Made by a program: the position numbers and the translations under genes
Shown here: in pieces, positions 26,216 through 34,494 of the stretch
Position numbering within the stretch: the first letter of the stretch is position 1
Layout of the letters: the number at the start of each line of letters is the position of its first letter
NCBI GenBank assembly: GCA_964537505.1
Contig: CAZICK010000010.1
Location: forward strand, 1 to 59,546
Direction: 5' to 3'
DNA: 59,546 bases
Source: DAINBT01 sp036732785
GTDB taxonomy: Bacteria > Planctomycetota > Phycisphaerae > Sedimentisphaerales > SM23-30
The notes under the pieces: generated by a model
What the model saw: the letters and a program-made list of their open reading frames with translations, nothing else
The model's database searches: none
What the model was told of the DNA's origin: nothing

Positions 26216-28378
26216 TCATTTGTCGCGATCTATAGAAATCTCTACCATTTGGTCGGATTCCAGTTCGAGCCAAATTACAAGGTCATATTGATTGATCGTG
26301 CGGATATGGCCGAGGCGACAGGCTTTGCCCTGTGGAATCATTTTTCCGTTCACCTTTAGCAAGGCTTGATGATCCCCCCAGTTTTTGATAACAAAAGCCG
26401 GATTAACCACAAGGCCCTGGGAATCAGCCTGCAAGCTAAGTTTGAGTTTTTCTATTTCCTGTTGATCTGAACTGGAAATCACATAACATCGTTGAGTAGA
26501 ATCATATTGGCCCTGAGAAGCACCTTCATGGATAACCAGTTTCGGGGGCATGACCCAGGATCGCGCCAATGCCGTTAACGATCCCGCTGTGTTTTGTGTT
26601 GCACCATACATCCAGGTCCACCAGTAAGTATTGTTTTCGCCTTCATGCGGTCTCGGACTCGCCCAGGCCAATGAGAAGTGTGACGGGCGATCCGCAGCCT
26701 GGCAGTACCGTCCATCAGATGGGATCATCGCGGCAGGCCAATGGTTCCACCATGGGAAATGCGAGACCTCCTTGCGGTGTTCATGGGCAAAGCAAGTGAA
26801 GTTGCATTCCATTTCAAATATCTGAAACGGTTTGTATTTGCTCTTCAGATTGACCACCATGATGTTTGGTTTTTCACCCAGGGCATCGCCAAAATGGATA
26901 TAAGAACCTATCTCCCAGCGTCCGGCGGTTCGGAACATGGGGGATTTTTCGGCCCAGGTATAAGTGTGCTGCTTTCCGTTGAGGTTTGCCAGTGTCATCG
27001 CACTCAGATCAATAATATCCTCGGGCCTTTGGCCGGGCTGACAAAGTGCAATAACTTCTTCAGGCCATAGTGGCTCGCCGTCGGAATGGAGAACGACTTT
27101 ACGAATGCCCACCTGGTCGGGATAGAAGGTATAATACTCATCGACCCAATCTTCCCAGCCTGATACTGGATTGACCTGGGAATGATTGCCGTTGGCAGAG
27201 GTAGGCAGGTAACGCCAGTGTACAACAACGCGAGCAGGTGTATTTTCGATAATACGCACGTGAGAAAAACGGCAGCGGGGATCAAGCATGTGCTCGATGC
27301 ATCCATCCTTCTCATTGAAGTTTTCAATGCTCTGGTCCGCCATCCATATATCATTCTCCATGACCCATGCGGGGCTATAACGTGTTCCGCGCCAGAACAC
27401 AACGCGAACGGGTGAATCATCGAACTGGACTACGATATCCGAATCTGATGATATCCGCCAGAGCGTGTCCCACTCAGGATAATACTCGAGACGAATGTAG
27501 GATGCCCCGAATTTTCCAGGACCGGATGGTCCGGATGGCATGATCCTCTGTGGAAGATCGGCGGCGAGGGTGGGTTTAGAGGAAGTATAATTTTTCTCGA
27601 TGGTTTTTAATGAAAGCGACCTATTATGAATCCGCAGTTCGTCAACAAGACCATCCAGTGAATACCAACAGGGGAGCGTGGCAAATGCCCGGACAGGATG
27701 AGATGGTTCGATTTTCTGGTGCGGCATACCGATTCGCAGGTCCTGGGCTTTGGCAGGGCGAAATTCCCCTTCTATTTTCATTTTCGCTGCTTCCATGCCA
27801 TCAATGTAAAGAACAATTCCTGTTTCCCGGTCGAAGGCGGCCGCGACATGCGTCCATGTTCTCAAGGGGATTTTACTTTCAGATCGGCAGATTTGCCAAT
27901 CGCCGCTGCCAACGTGAAGGCCAAGATAACCTTGCGGACTGATCCCGAAAAAGAAACCGGCTTTTGGGGAATCGGCAGAAATATCGTCGGGCCAGCAGGC
28001 TTCATCCAGGTTGCTGTTCGTACTAATGGTATCCTCCTGGGAAACAATAGGCGCCCAATTCCATGGATAAGCACCAATCGCGATCCATGCTTCGATTGTG
28101 AAAGCCTGGCCTAATTCGGGGACCGATTCCGCCGAGCGGGTAATGCAGGTTGTATAGCCATCCATCACAATCGCCTGACCTTTGACGCCACGGATCATAC
28201 GGTAATTACCACTGATTGGATCCTGTTTTCCGCTGACAGAGTCCAGGACCTTCTTATCCTGTACGCGGTCAAAGTCCCAATAGGCGACTGGCTGTGTGTC
28301 CTGCGCTAGTGAATCGCCTGCAACTGCAAGAAAGATCAGGAAATAAACAAAGAGTCCTTTTTTAAATGTGGTGCACAT
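26216..28378 (-). CDS. Secreted LamG-domain protein, paralogue of the adjacent gene
   Basis: A 720-residue exported protein; AGGAG precedes the ATG and a signal peptide ends near GDSLAQ. Residues about 30-270 are a LamG domain (PVAYWDFDRVQDKKVLDS, FTIEAWIAIGAYPW, LVDELRIHNRSL). Residues about 285-460 are the same unrecognised domain seen twice in the neighbour (VFWRGTRYSPAW, FSHVRIIENTPARVVVHWR, DEYYTFYPDQ). The C-terminal 250 residues match the neighbour's C-terminus (WNHWPAAMIPSDG, QRCYVI, NPAFVIKNWGD). The gene lies 60 bp upstream of its paralogue in one transcription unit, so the pair probably arose by tandem duplication followed by domain loss or gain. It is likely surface glycan-related, by inference from LamG and the nearby GH2 enzyme. 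Confidence 0.8.
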   Translation of the reverse strand: MCTTFKKGLFVYFLIFLAVAGDSLAQDTQPVAYWDFDRVQDKKVLDSVSGKQDPISGNYRMIRGVKGQAIVMDGYTTCITRSAESVPELGQAFTIEAWIAIGAYPWNWAPIVSQEDTISTNSNLDEACWPDDISADSPKAGFFFGISPQGYLGLHVGSGDWQICRSESKIPLRTWTHVAAAFDRETGIVLYIDGMEAAKMKIEGEFRPAKAQDLRIGMPHQKIEPSHPVRAFATLPCWYSLDGLVDELRIHNRSLSLKTIEKNYTSSKPTLAADLPQRIMPSGPSGPGKFGASYIRLEYYPEWDTLWRISSDSDIVVQFDDSPVRVVFWRGTRYSPAWVMENDIWMADQSIENFNEKDGCIEHMLDPRCRFSHVRIIENTPARVVVHWRYLPTSANGNHSQVNPVSGWEDWVDEYYTFYPDQVGIRKVVLHSDGEPLWPEEVIALCQPGQRPEDIIDLSAMTLANLNGKQHTYTWAEKSPMFRTAGRWEIGSYIHFGDALGEKPNIMVVNLKSKYKPFQIFEMECNFTCFAHEHRKEVSHFPWWNHWPAAMIPSDGRYCQAADRPSHFSLAWASPRPHEGENNTYWWTWMYGATQNTAGSLTALARSWVMPPKLVIHEGASQGQYDSTQRCYVISSSDQQEIEKLKLSLQADSQGLVVNPAFVIKNWGDHQALLKVNGKMIPQGKACRLGHIRTINQYDLVIWLELESDQMVEISIDRDK

Positions 28379-28424
28379 GAATAGCTCCTAACTAATTGAG
28401 GAATTAAAGGAGAATCAACTTTTC

Positions 28425-28500
28425 AGTGCGATTTCGCCTACGCGGCTCTACGTGTCGCACTTTTTATTGTGTGTTGCTTATGCGCAAAGTCAGAACAGGG
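28425..28500 (+). repeat. Dispersed repeat R1, copy 4 (long form)
   Basis: GTGCGATTTCGCCTACGCGG, CTCTACGTGTCGCACTTTTT, then ATTGTGTGTTGCTTATGCGC and AAAGTCAGAACAGGG. GTGCGA and TCGCAC pair around a longer loop before TTTTT. It shares AGAACAGGG with copy 3. Confidence 0.7.
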
Positions 28501-28626
28501 TCTATCACCTGCGACAACAGAGCCTATTATAGCTGTGGCGATAGTATCGAAAAGGGGAAAATATCGCCCATTGCGGGCACTTTACATTTTGAATTCCTGC
28601 CCCACCCCAAAAAATGCGCAAAATAA

Positions 28627-28660
28627 GGGCCGACAGGGGACATTGCATCCCATGCCGGCC
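28627..28660 (+). repeat. R3 hairpin repeat, copy 2
   Basis: GGGCCGACAGGGGACATTGC followed by ATCCCATGCCGGCC. It resembles 20539-20573, keeping GGGCC, GGGG and TCCCATGCCGGCC with changes mainly in the loop, but lacks a T-tract. Confidence 0.55.
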
Positions 28661-28862
28661 AGGAGGCTTGTATGCTCTCACAGAAGAGTCACATTCTGCG
28701 AGAACACTCGTATTATACGTTATTCCAGGTGCTTTTGTCAAATAGGTAATTGCTTTTTTTACTCTTGTTTCTCGCAGCAAATGTGCCGACAAAATTACAA
28801 AACTATTCGGTAAATCACCCGACATCCTAGGCCTTCCATGCCACAAAAATAGCCAAAGGACC

Positions 28863-29117
28863 ATGTGTGCCATTGTTGAGAACGCCTGCTACCCCCGTTC
28901 AGGTTTATTAAAAGAGTATATGGAAGGCACTAAGATTAGATTGATATTTCCGCCACCCGACTCGCCGAATTTGAATCTGATCGAACGGTATAGGAAGTTT
29001 TTCAAGAAAAAAGTGCTGAACAACCGTTATTATGAGACGTTTAAGGAATTCCGGCATTCGTGCCAGAACTTTTCCCGAAAACGCAAGCCAATATTTGCCG
29101 AGATTGCAAACTCATAA
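28863..29117 (+). pseudogene. C-terminal remnant of an IS630-family transposase
   Basis: The 84-residue frame reads IVENACYPRSGLLKEYMEGT, then IRLIFPPPDSPNLNLIERYR, then KFFKKKVLNNRYYETFKEFR. This matches the last part of the IS630 DDE transposase domain, where the pattern is normally (V/L)DNA.yH...l, then P.YSPnLNlIE.lW. The second catalytic Asp appears as Glu in VENA, and DSPNLNLIE holds the final Glu. The first two thirds of the transposase are missing and upstream DNA shows no continuation. It ends 36 bp before the pdxB start. An intact family member would be about 330 residues. Confidence 0.8.
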
Positions 29118-29131
29118 GCGATTGGTATAAT
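29104..29131 (+). promoter_or_regulatory. Promoter of pdxB
   Basis: TTGCAA (29104-29109), a 16-base spacer and TATAAT (29126-29131) point to a start near 29138. The promoter lies inside the end of the IS630 remnant, and its -10 overlaps the first possible pdxB start codon at 29130. This favours a start further in. Confidence 0.6.
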
Positions 29132-29153
29132 GTCCGGAAGTATGAATCAAACC

Positions 29154-30305
29154 ATGAAGATAGTAGCTGATGAAAATATACCGTTTGTCAGGGAGATTTT
29201 TGGTTCCCTGGGCCGAGTTATCTGCTGTTCCGGGCGCAATATGCATTGCGGTACGGTCGCCGATGCGGATGCGCTGTTGGTCCGGTCCGTTACGAAGGTG
29301 GACCGCAAGCTGCTGGAAAATAGCCCGGTTCGCTTTGTCGGTACGGCTACGATCGGTACCGATCACGTCGATCAGGAATACCTCAAGGGGTGTAGAATAG
29401 CTTTCGCTGACGCTGCCGGGTCAAATGCCAATTCGGTGGCTGAGTACGTCGTCGCCGCTGTGCTGGTATTGGCGCAAAAATACAACTGGAACCTGGAAGA
29501 AAAGATTCTCGGTATTATCGGTGTGGGTAACATCGGCTCAAGACTGGAAAAAAAGGCACAGGCCCTGTCGATGCGTGTTTTGCCCAACGATCCGCCTTTG
29601 CAGCGTCAGACCAATGACAGCCGATATGTCTCGCTGGATCAGCTACTGGAAATGGCCGACGTTATCACGTGCCATGTTCCACTGACCAACACAGGGCGAG
29701 ATGCTACTTATCATCTGTTCGATGAGAAGACCCTTGCCCGAATGAAGGGGCGGGCTGCTTTGATTAATACATCCCGCGGTCCGGTAGTTGACAACGGGGC
29801 CCTTGGCAATGCCCTGGCGGCCGGCGCCATCGGCCCAGTTGTGCTGGACGTCTGGGAGAACGAACCAAACATCGATGCGCAACTGCTCAATCGCGTCGCT
29901 ATAGGCACACCGCACATCGCCGGCTATTCACTGGACGGCAAGGTCAACGGTACGGCGATGCTGTACGATGCAATTTGCCGGTTCCTCAATACTCCCAACA
30001 GATTGCTCGTCGATCAGTTGATGCCCGCCCCGCAGGTGCCGGTGATAGAGCTGAACACAACCGATGGTTCCGATCAGCAGCTTCTGTCGCAAGGGCTTGG
30101 GCGCATATACAAGATTATGCATGACGATCTTAATTTTAGAGAAATAAACAACAAGCCGCCTGACGAAAGAGGCCAATGTTTCGATTTTCTCCGCAGAAAC
30201 TATCCGGTTCGCCGTGAGGTTTTCAATACGCGCGCTATCCTGAAGCCGCACAAAGCGTCACTGGCTGAGAAATTGGCCATACTCGGCTTCCAAATCGAAT
30301 CGTGA
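29154..30305 (+). CDS. pdxB: Erythronate-4-phosphate dehydrogenase
   Basis: PdxB oxidises 4-phosphoerythronate in the DXP-dependent branch of pyridoxal phosphate synthesis. The 383-residue protein begins MKIVADENIPFV, the canonical PdxB N-terminus. It has the D-isomer dehydrogenase NAD-binding fold: ILGIIGVGNIGSRLEKKAQ near residue 120 and NTSRGPVVDNGAL with the catalytic Arg near residue 210. WENEP and TPHIAGYSLDGKVNG carry the catalytic Glu and His near residues 240-260. It closes with the PdxB-specific C-terminal dimerisation domain. In-frame starts at 29130 and 29142 exist. The -10 box at 29126-29131 rules out the first, and 29154 gives the family length. It provides the cofactor used by the aminotransferase elsewhere in the window, though the genes are not linked. 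Confidence 0.92.
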   Translation: MKIVADENIPFVREIFGSLGRVICCSGRNMHCGTVADADALLVRSVTKVDRKLLENSPVRFVGTATIGTDHVDQEYLKGCRIAFADAAGSNANSVAEYVVAAVLVLAQKYNWNLEEKILGIIGVGNIGSRLEKKAQALSMRVLPNDPPLQRQTNDSRYVSLDQLLEMADVITCHVPLTNTGRDATYHLFDEKTLARMKGRAALINTSRGPVVDNGALGNALAAGAIGPVVLDVWENEPNIDAQLLNRVAIGTPHIAGYSLDGKVNGTAMLYDAICRFLNTPNRLLVDQLMPAPQVPVIELNTTDGSDQQLLSQGLGRIYKIMHDDLNFREINNKPPDERGQCFDFLRRNYPVRREVFNTRAILKPHKASLAEKLAILGFQIES

Positions 30306-30383
30306 CGCCAATTTTAAATTTTCTGAGCCGTAAGCCCATATAAATCATATCTTTGCGGAATCGCTGCCTGGGTCTCAAAGGCC

Positions 30384-30412
30384 TTGACAGCGGTGCGAAA
30401 ACAGGTTATATC
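30384..30412 (+). promoter_or_regulatory. Promoter of the HEAT-repeat protein gene
   Basis: TTGACA (30384-30389), a 17-base spacer and TATATC (30407-30412), about 90 bp before the ATG at 30505. Confidence 0.6.
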
Positions 30413-30504
30413 GACAGTAAGTTATTGTTTCGTGACTGATTGTGTTTACCAGTCATTCGGAAAGTTTGGGCCTGGCGGCCTGAACGGTTACTGAAGGGCA
30501 GATT

Positions 30505-31809
30505 ATGTCAGCAAAAGCAGAAAAAAGTTTGTTTCTGGCGGTTTTGTTTTCGTTCATACCGGCGGTTTTGGCAGTTGATCTTCAGTCCGCTACGGATGTT
30601 GATGCCGTATTGAAGGCCGTTGCCGGTTACGAGTTGGATCAATCTCGAGCCGGGCTTTCGGCTGTTGAAAAAATGGTTAATAATGCCGCTGGCGAGCCGG
30701 TTCTCCGGGAACAACTCACGGCCAAGATGGTGGCTATGCTCGGATCGGATGGCAGTATCGAGTGCAAGAAATTTCTTTGTAAGCAACTTTCGCTGATCGG
30801 CTCGGTCAGTGAGGCGCCCGCCCTGGCGGCGCTGCTGGGCGATAAGGACTTGTCGCTGGCGGCGAGGTCGGCACTGGCGAGAATTCCCGGTGACCAGGTT
30901 CTCTCGTTGCTGCGTGAAGCGAGTAAGAAGCTCACAGGAAAGCAACTGATCGGCGTGATTAATACTCTCGGAGACCGCCGGGACGAAAACGCGGTCGATA
31001 TTATTTCCAAATATATGACCGACAAAGACCCTGATGTTGTAAACGCGGCCATTGATGCGTTGGGCAAGATCGGCAATGCTACGGCTGGGGCGGCCTTGTC
31101 TGGTGCCAAGGCCACGCTGCCGGAAAAAACGCAACCGCTATTACGTAGTGCGCTTTTACAATGCGCCGCAAGGTTGACGGATGCCGGCAAGAACAGGGAT
31201 GCGGCGGAGATCTATAAGTGGCTGCGTAATCCTCAGGAGCCCAAACAAGTCCGAATTGGGGCGTTTCGCGGGACGGTGGCCTGTCAAAAAGACAAAGCTG
31301 TAGATGTGATTCTCGATGCCCTGTCTGTCAAGGATATTACGATGCTCTCGGCGGCGATAAGTTGCGTACCGGCCATCAATGGCCAGGTTAATATGCGAGC
31401 TATTGTCAAATGGCTACCGCTGTATCCATCTGATATGCAAATTCAGTTCATTACAGTTCTTGTCGAGATGGATGCTTCGAAAGCCATTGAAGAAATTATT
31501 GCAGTCAGCAGGCAACCCGACCGGGATGTTCGTTTTGCGGCCCTGCGGGCGATTGGCCAACTGGGTGGTGCTCGGCGTGTGAAGATGCTGGCCGAGCTAG
31601 CGGCAAAAGCGGAAGGGGAGGAACTGCAGGTTATTCGGGAGAGCCTAGTCAGCCTGCGGGGTGAGGACGTCAATGCAACCATGACCGGCATGTTGGAAAA
31701 AAACAACGTGGATGCGTCAGTCAAGGCGGAACTGGAGCGAGCTTTGGCGGACCGCCATGCGACTGAAGCGATGCCGACATCGCCTGCTGGAAATGGCGAA
31801 ATTCAGTAG
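30505..31809 (+). CDS. Secreted HEAT-repeat protein
   Basis: A 434-residue protein with a signal peptide (SLFLAVLFSFIPAVLAVD) and AAGGG before the ATG. The mature part is a series of about 30-residue alpha-helical HEAT/PBS-lyase-type repeats. Examples are SEAPALAALLGDKDLSLAAR, NAVDIISKYMTDKDPDVVNA and PDRDVRFAALRAIGQLGGA. Such repeats form solenoids that bind other proteins, and no catalytic motif is present. The product is likely periplasmic or paryphoplasmic. It is monocistronic in appearance, with its own promoter and a 393-bp gap before the sigma factor gene. A larger HEAT protein of similar style is encoded at 38086-40266. The function is unknown beyond a scaffold role inferred from the repeat type. 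Confidence 0.8.
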   Translation: MSAKAEKSLFLAVLFSFIPAVLAVDLQSATDVDAVLKAVAGYELDQSRAGLSAVEKMVNNAAGEPVLREQLTAKMVAMLGSDGSIECKKFLCKQLSLIGSVSEAPALAALLGDKDLSLAARSALARIPGDQVLSLLREASKKLTGKQLIGVINTLGDRRDENAVDIISKYMTDKDPDVVNAAIDALGKIGNATAGAALSGAKATLPEKTQPLLRSALLQCAARLTDAGKNRDAAEIYKWLRNPQEPKQVRIGAFRGTVACQKDKAVDVILDALSVKDITMLSAAISCVPAINGQVNMRAIVKWLPLYPSDMQIQFITVLVEMDASKAIEEIIAVSRQPDRDVRFAALRAIGQLGGARRVKMLAELAAKAEGEELQVIRESLVSLRGEDVNATMTGMLEKNNVDASVKAELERALADRHATEAMPTSPAGNGEIQ

Positions 31810-32202
31810 GTGGCAGATTATTGAAGCTTACAGTGCTTTACGGATTTTGGCTACGGAGAAGGATTTGGCCGATCTGTTATAACTGCTGAACCTCTACGGG
31901 GTTCCGGGAATTTGTTGGAGTGGTGTTGTTCCAGGGGTTTTGTTCGTTTGAGGTTCACTGTGCCGGCGGCTATGCATATTCGACCCACTAACGGGGTCGG
32001 AAGGGGTACGATCAGCTAGTTTGGATATTGCGTAAGTCTTTGTAATTAAGTACGTTAAGTTTTATTCGCTCTGTAATGCTACCACAGTCTCAAAAAAAGT
32101 GGTAAATTGTGTATGAATTCGTTCCGGCAGGCGCTCTAAGATTATAGAATAAAATGATGTGATGACGCCAACAACATGATAGCTGACTGAGTATGAGATA
32201 AT
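31810..32202. other. Intergenic region upstream of the sigma factor operon
   Basis: No gene is seen. Two GC hairpins stand in the first half: GAACC-TCTACG-GGGTTC (about 31890) and CGACCC-ACTAAC-GGGGTCG (about 31981), neither followed by a T-run. The second half is AT-rich and presumably contains the ECF operon promoter, but I could not identify one with confidence. Confidence 0.5.
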
Positions 32203-32784
32203 ATGAGTTCGACGGCAAATAAAACCGAAGCGGCGTTGGTGTGTGCCGGGCGTGAGGGTGAAAGAGAGGCTTTGCGCGAGTTGCTGGAGCGTAACTGGGA
32301 CTGGCTTAAAGGCTTGGTTTACAGTATGTTAGGTAATATTGACGATGTGGATGATGTTCTGCAGAACATTTGTGTGGTGGTGATCGATAAGATCGTGACG
32401 TTGCGGGAGCCGGAGCGGTTTCGTGGGTGGCTGGCAACGGTGGCCCGACGGGAGGCCCTATCATATCGGCAGAAACGCAGCCGAGACTCGATGCGTCTGG
32501 GTGATCCGTTGGCGGTGCGGCAGGACGATGGTGAATCGCCAGGAACAGATGAAATAGCGGTTCAAAATGAACAGTACCAGCAGATATTGGCTGCGGTGAA
32601 TCTGCTGCCTGAAAAATACAGAGAAGTTTTTGTGTTGAAATATATGAAAGATATGAGCTACGCAGAAATAACCGAGATACTGGAAATACCTGCTACCACT
32701 ATCCAAGTCCGCCTGGTTCGTGCCCGTCGGATGGTACACAATCGACTTACCGGTAAACCGGCAGATAAGGTTCCCCGAACATGA
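32203..32784 (+). CDS. ECF-type RNA polymerase sigma factor
   Basis: A 193-residue sigma-70 family factor of the extracytoplasmic function type. Region 2 spans about residues 20-95 (DVDDVLQNICVVVIDKI for -10 recognition and core binding, FRGWLATVARREALSYRQ). Region 4 spans about 125-180 (LLPEKYREVFVLKYMKDMSY, then an AEITEILEIPATTIQVRLVR helix-turn-helix). Regions 1.1 and 3 are absent, as expected. The stop overlaps the start of the next gene in an ATGA arrangement, implying translational coupling to a membrane protein that is the probable anti-sigma factor. It would redirect RNA polymerase in response to an envelope signal. The target promoters are not evident. The start codon has only a weak Shine-Dalgarno. 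Confidence 0.9.
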   Translation: MSSTANKTEAALVCAGREGEREALRELLERNWDWLKGLVYSMLGNIDDVDDVLQNICVVVIDKIVTLREPERFRGWLATVARREALSYRQKRSRDSMRLGDPLAVRQDDGESPGTDEIAVQNEQYQQILAAVNLLPEKYREVFVLKYMKDMSYAEITEILEIPATTIQVRLVRARRMVHNRLTGKPADKVPRT

Positions 32785-33359
32785 ATGAAGAAATGTTGGA
32801 AATTCTGATTGGCAAGTATATAGACAGTGAGATCACTCCGGCAGAAGAGCGTCTATTGCAAATGGAACTAGAGCGAAACGAGCAGGCCCGTCGGATGCTG
32901 GAAGAGTTGCGTAAACTGCAGGATCAGGCCCGCCAGGCTCTGACGGCCCATGTTGTTGAAGGTGGACAATCGGCAGAGGTTGTCTTCGAGCGGGCCTGGG
33001 CTGAGCGGTCCGGCGGTTGGCGGAATGCCCGGCCGATAAAGCTGGGAGGCTGGCTACGGTTCGCAGCGGGTTTGGCGGCGGGGTTTGCGTTGGCCCTGGG
33101 AGGATACTTCGTTTTGCCGCGGTCTTTGCCGTCTCAGCCACAAGTGACCACGCACGATATGTTTGCAACCGCGGAAAACACGACGACAGGATCGGTTGCA
33201 GAACCGCGTATTGTTCGGGCGCCCCGAACGGTAGTCGATCCGAGTATCAGGCGAACAATCGACTGGTATAATTTTACCGATGATACGGGAGACCAATGGC
33301 TGGTTGAGACCCATCGGGAGAATAAATTTGTCCCGGTGGTCTATCACGGAGATTTGTAA
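32781..33359 (+). CDS. Probable membrane anti-sigma factor
   Basis: A 192-residue protein that overlaps the ECF sigma gene by 4 bases. The N-terminal about 60 residues are helical and charged (LEILIGKYIDSEITPAEERL), resembling the anti-sigma cytoplasmic segment. The HxxxCxxC zinc motif of ZAS-type anti-sigma factors is missing and no cysteine is present. One transmembrane segment (about 92-112, WLRFAAGLAAGFALALGGYF) leads to a short extracytoplasmic tail ending TDDTGDQWLVETHRENKFVP. Position, coupling and topology support the role, while the sequence alone gives only modest support. It is followed after 12 bp by a PDZ protein gene, so the three genes form one operon. Confidence 0.75.
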   Translation: MNEEMLEILIGKYIDSEITPAEERLLQMELERNEQARRMLEELRKLQDQARQALTAHVVEGGQSAEVVFERAWAERSGGWRNARPIKLGGWLRFAAGLAAGFALALGGYFVLPRSLPSQPQVTTHDMFATAENTTTGSVAEPRIVRAPRTVVDPSIRRTIDWYNFTDDTGDQWLVETHRENKFVPVVYHGDL

Positions 33360-33371
33360 CAGGAGACTGAG

Positions 33372-34379
33372 ATGAAAAAGAGATTAGTTAGCGTAATGTT
33401 TTTTATGATTGCTGTTTTGTTGGCAGGTAATGTGATGGTCACTGCCGGGTTGGGCGGCGGGGATGAGCGTCCCTATATTGGCGTCAGGTTGGATTCTCGG
33501 CCGCTGGATGAGTTGCTGGTTAAACACCTTCGTCTCAAGCCCAATCAGGGTTTGGTTGTTAAAAACATACAAGTGGACAGTCCTGCGGACAAGGCCAACC
33601 TCGAATGCGACGATATCATTATCGGTTTTGGGGGTAAAGATGTGACCGATTATGATGATTTTGTGTCTGATATTCGCCAGTCAGGCGTTGGCGATGAGGT
33701 CAATCTGGAGATTATCCATCTTGGCGAGCGTAAGACGGTTAATCTGACTCTGGCGGCAGCGAGGGAGGTTATCGAATGGAAATATCCCATGGAGCCGGAC
33801 TACATGGAGAGATGGCAACCCGGCAGGATGTTTCGGCTTGAACCTGATAAAAAACACTGGCAGCAGATGCCTTTCGATGATCTGCCCGATACGAGAATAA
33901 AAAAGTATATCGAGGATACTTTCAAGCAACGATACGTATATAGTTATCTGTCCGATGACCAAAATTACGAGGTTGAAATTAACGGCGCCCCCCACAGTAA
34001 CGATGCGACTGTTACCGTACGTATCGACCGCAACGAGTATAAAGCTACCGTCGATCAGATCGACAAGCTGCCGGAAAAATACCGTAAAGCGGCCCAGGAC
34101 GCCCTGGAAAATGCCCGCAAAGATTCCGAAAGATTAGTCGATCCTGATGACATGTCAGGTCCACCGTCAGATGAGCCATGGGGCTATGATTTTTTTGACA
34201 GGCCGTTTTTACAGCGTAGTCCCGGGCGTGAGTTTGGTTTGCCTGGCGATCTTCACAAACAGATGCGTGAGATGATGGAGCGAATGCAAGAGATGGAACA
34301 AAGAAACCGAGATTTATTTGAGCGGTTTGAAAGAAAAACAGACGAGACGAACCCGGATTCTGACAAGATAGAGCTATAA
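33372..34379 (+). CDS. Exported PDZ-domain protein
   Basis: A 335-residue protein with a signal peptide (LVSVMFFMIAVLLAGNVMVT) and AGGAGAC upstream of the ATG. Residues about 33-120 are a PDZ domain of the HtrA type (RPYIGVRLDSRPL, GLVVKNIQVDSPADKANL, DIIIGFGGKDVTDYDDF). No trypsin-like protease domain precedes it, unlike DegP or HtrA. The C-terminal half is charged and helical, ending in a Met/Glu-rich coiled-coil-like segment (MREMMERMQEMEQRNRDLFE). It is the third gene of the ECF/anti-sigma operon. A sensor or regulator that binds exposed C-termini and signals to the anti-sigma factor is a reasonable guess, by analogy with the PDZ domains of DegS and RseP. It could also simply be an envelope chaperone under sigma control. 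Confidence 0.8.
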   Translation: MKKRLVSVMFFMIAVLLAGNVMVTAGLGGGDERPYIGVRLDSRPLDELLVKHLRLKPNQGLVVKNIQVDSPADKANLECDDIIIGFGGKDVTDYDDFVSDIRQSGVGDEVNLEIIHLGERKTVNLTLAAAREVIEWKYPMEPDYMERWQPGRMFRLEPDKKHWQQMPFDDLPDTRIKKYIEDTFKQRYVYSYLSDDQNYEVEINGAPHSNDATVTVRIDRNEYKATVDQIDKLPEKYRKAAQDALENARKDSERLVDPDDMSGPPSDEPWGYDFFDRPFLQRSPGREFGLPGDLHKQMREMMERMQEMEQRNRDLFERFERKTDETNPDSDKIEL

Positions 34380-34494
34380 TAAAGAGGTTTTGAATTTTTT
34401 GGTTATGGATTTGGGTTGTATAATGGCGGCATCGTTTGATCAGGTGCCACTATGTCCTGGTAGTTTTCGATGATGATTCCATATTTACCGCCGC

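Larger units (their letters stand above)
28379..28862. other. Intergenic region with R1 and R3 repeats
   Basis: Contains R1 copy 4 (28425-28500), R3 copy 2 (28627-28660) and, from about 28860, an IS630 transposase remnant. A TTGTCAAATAGG...T-run segment near 28736-28758 shows no gene. Frames here lack starts and homology. Confidence 0.6.
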
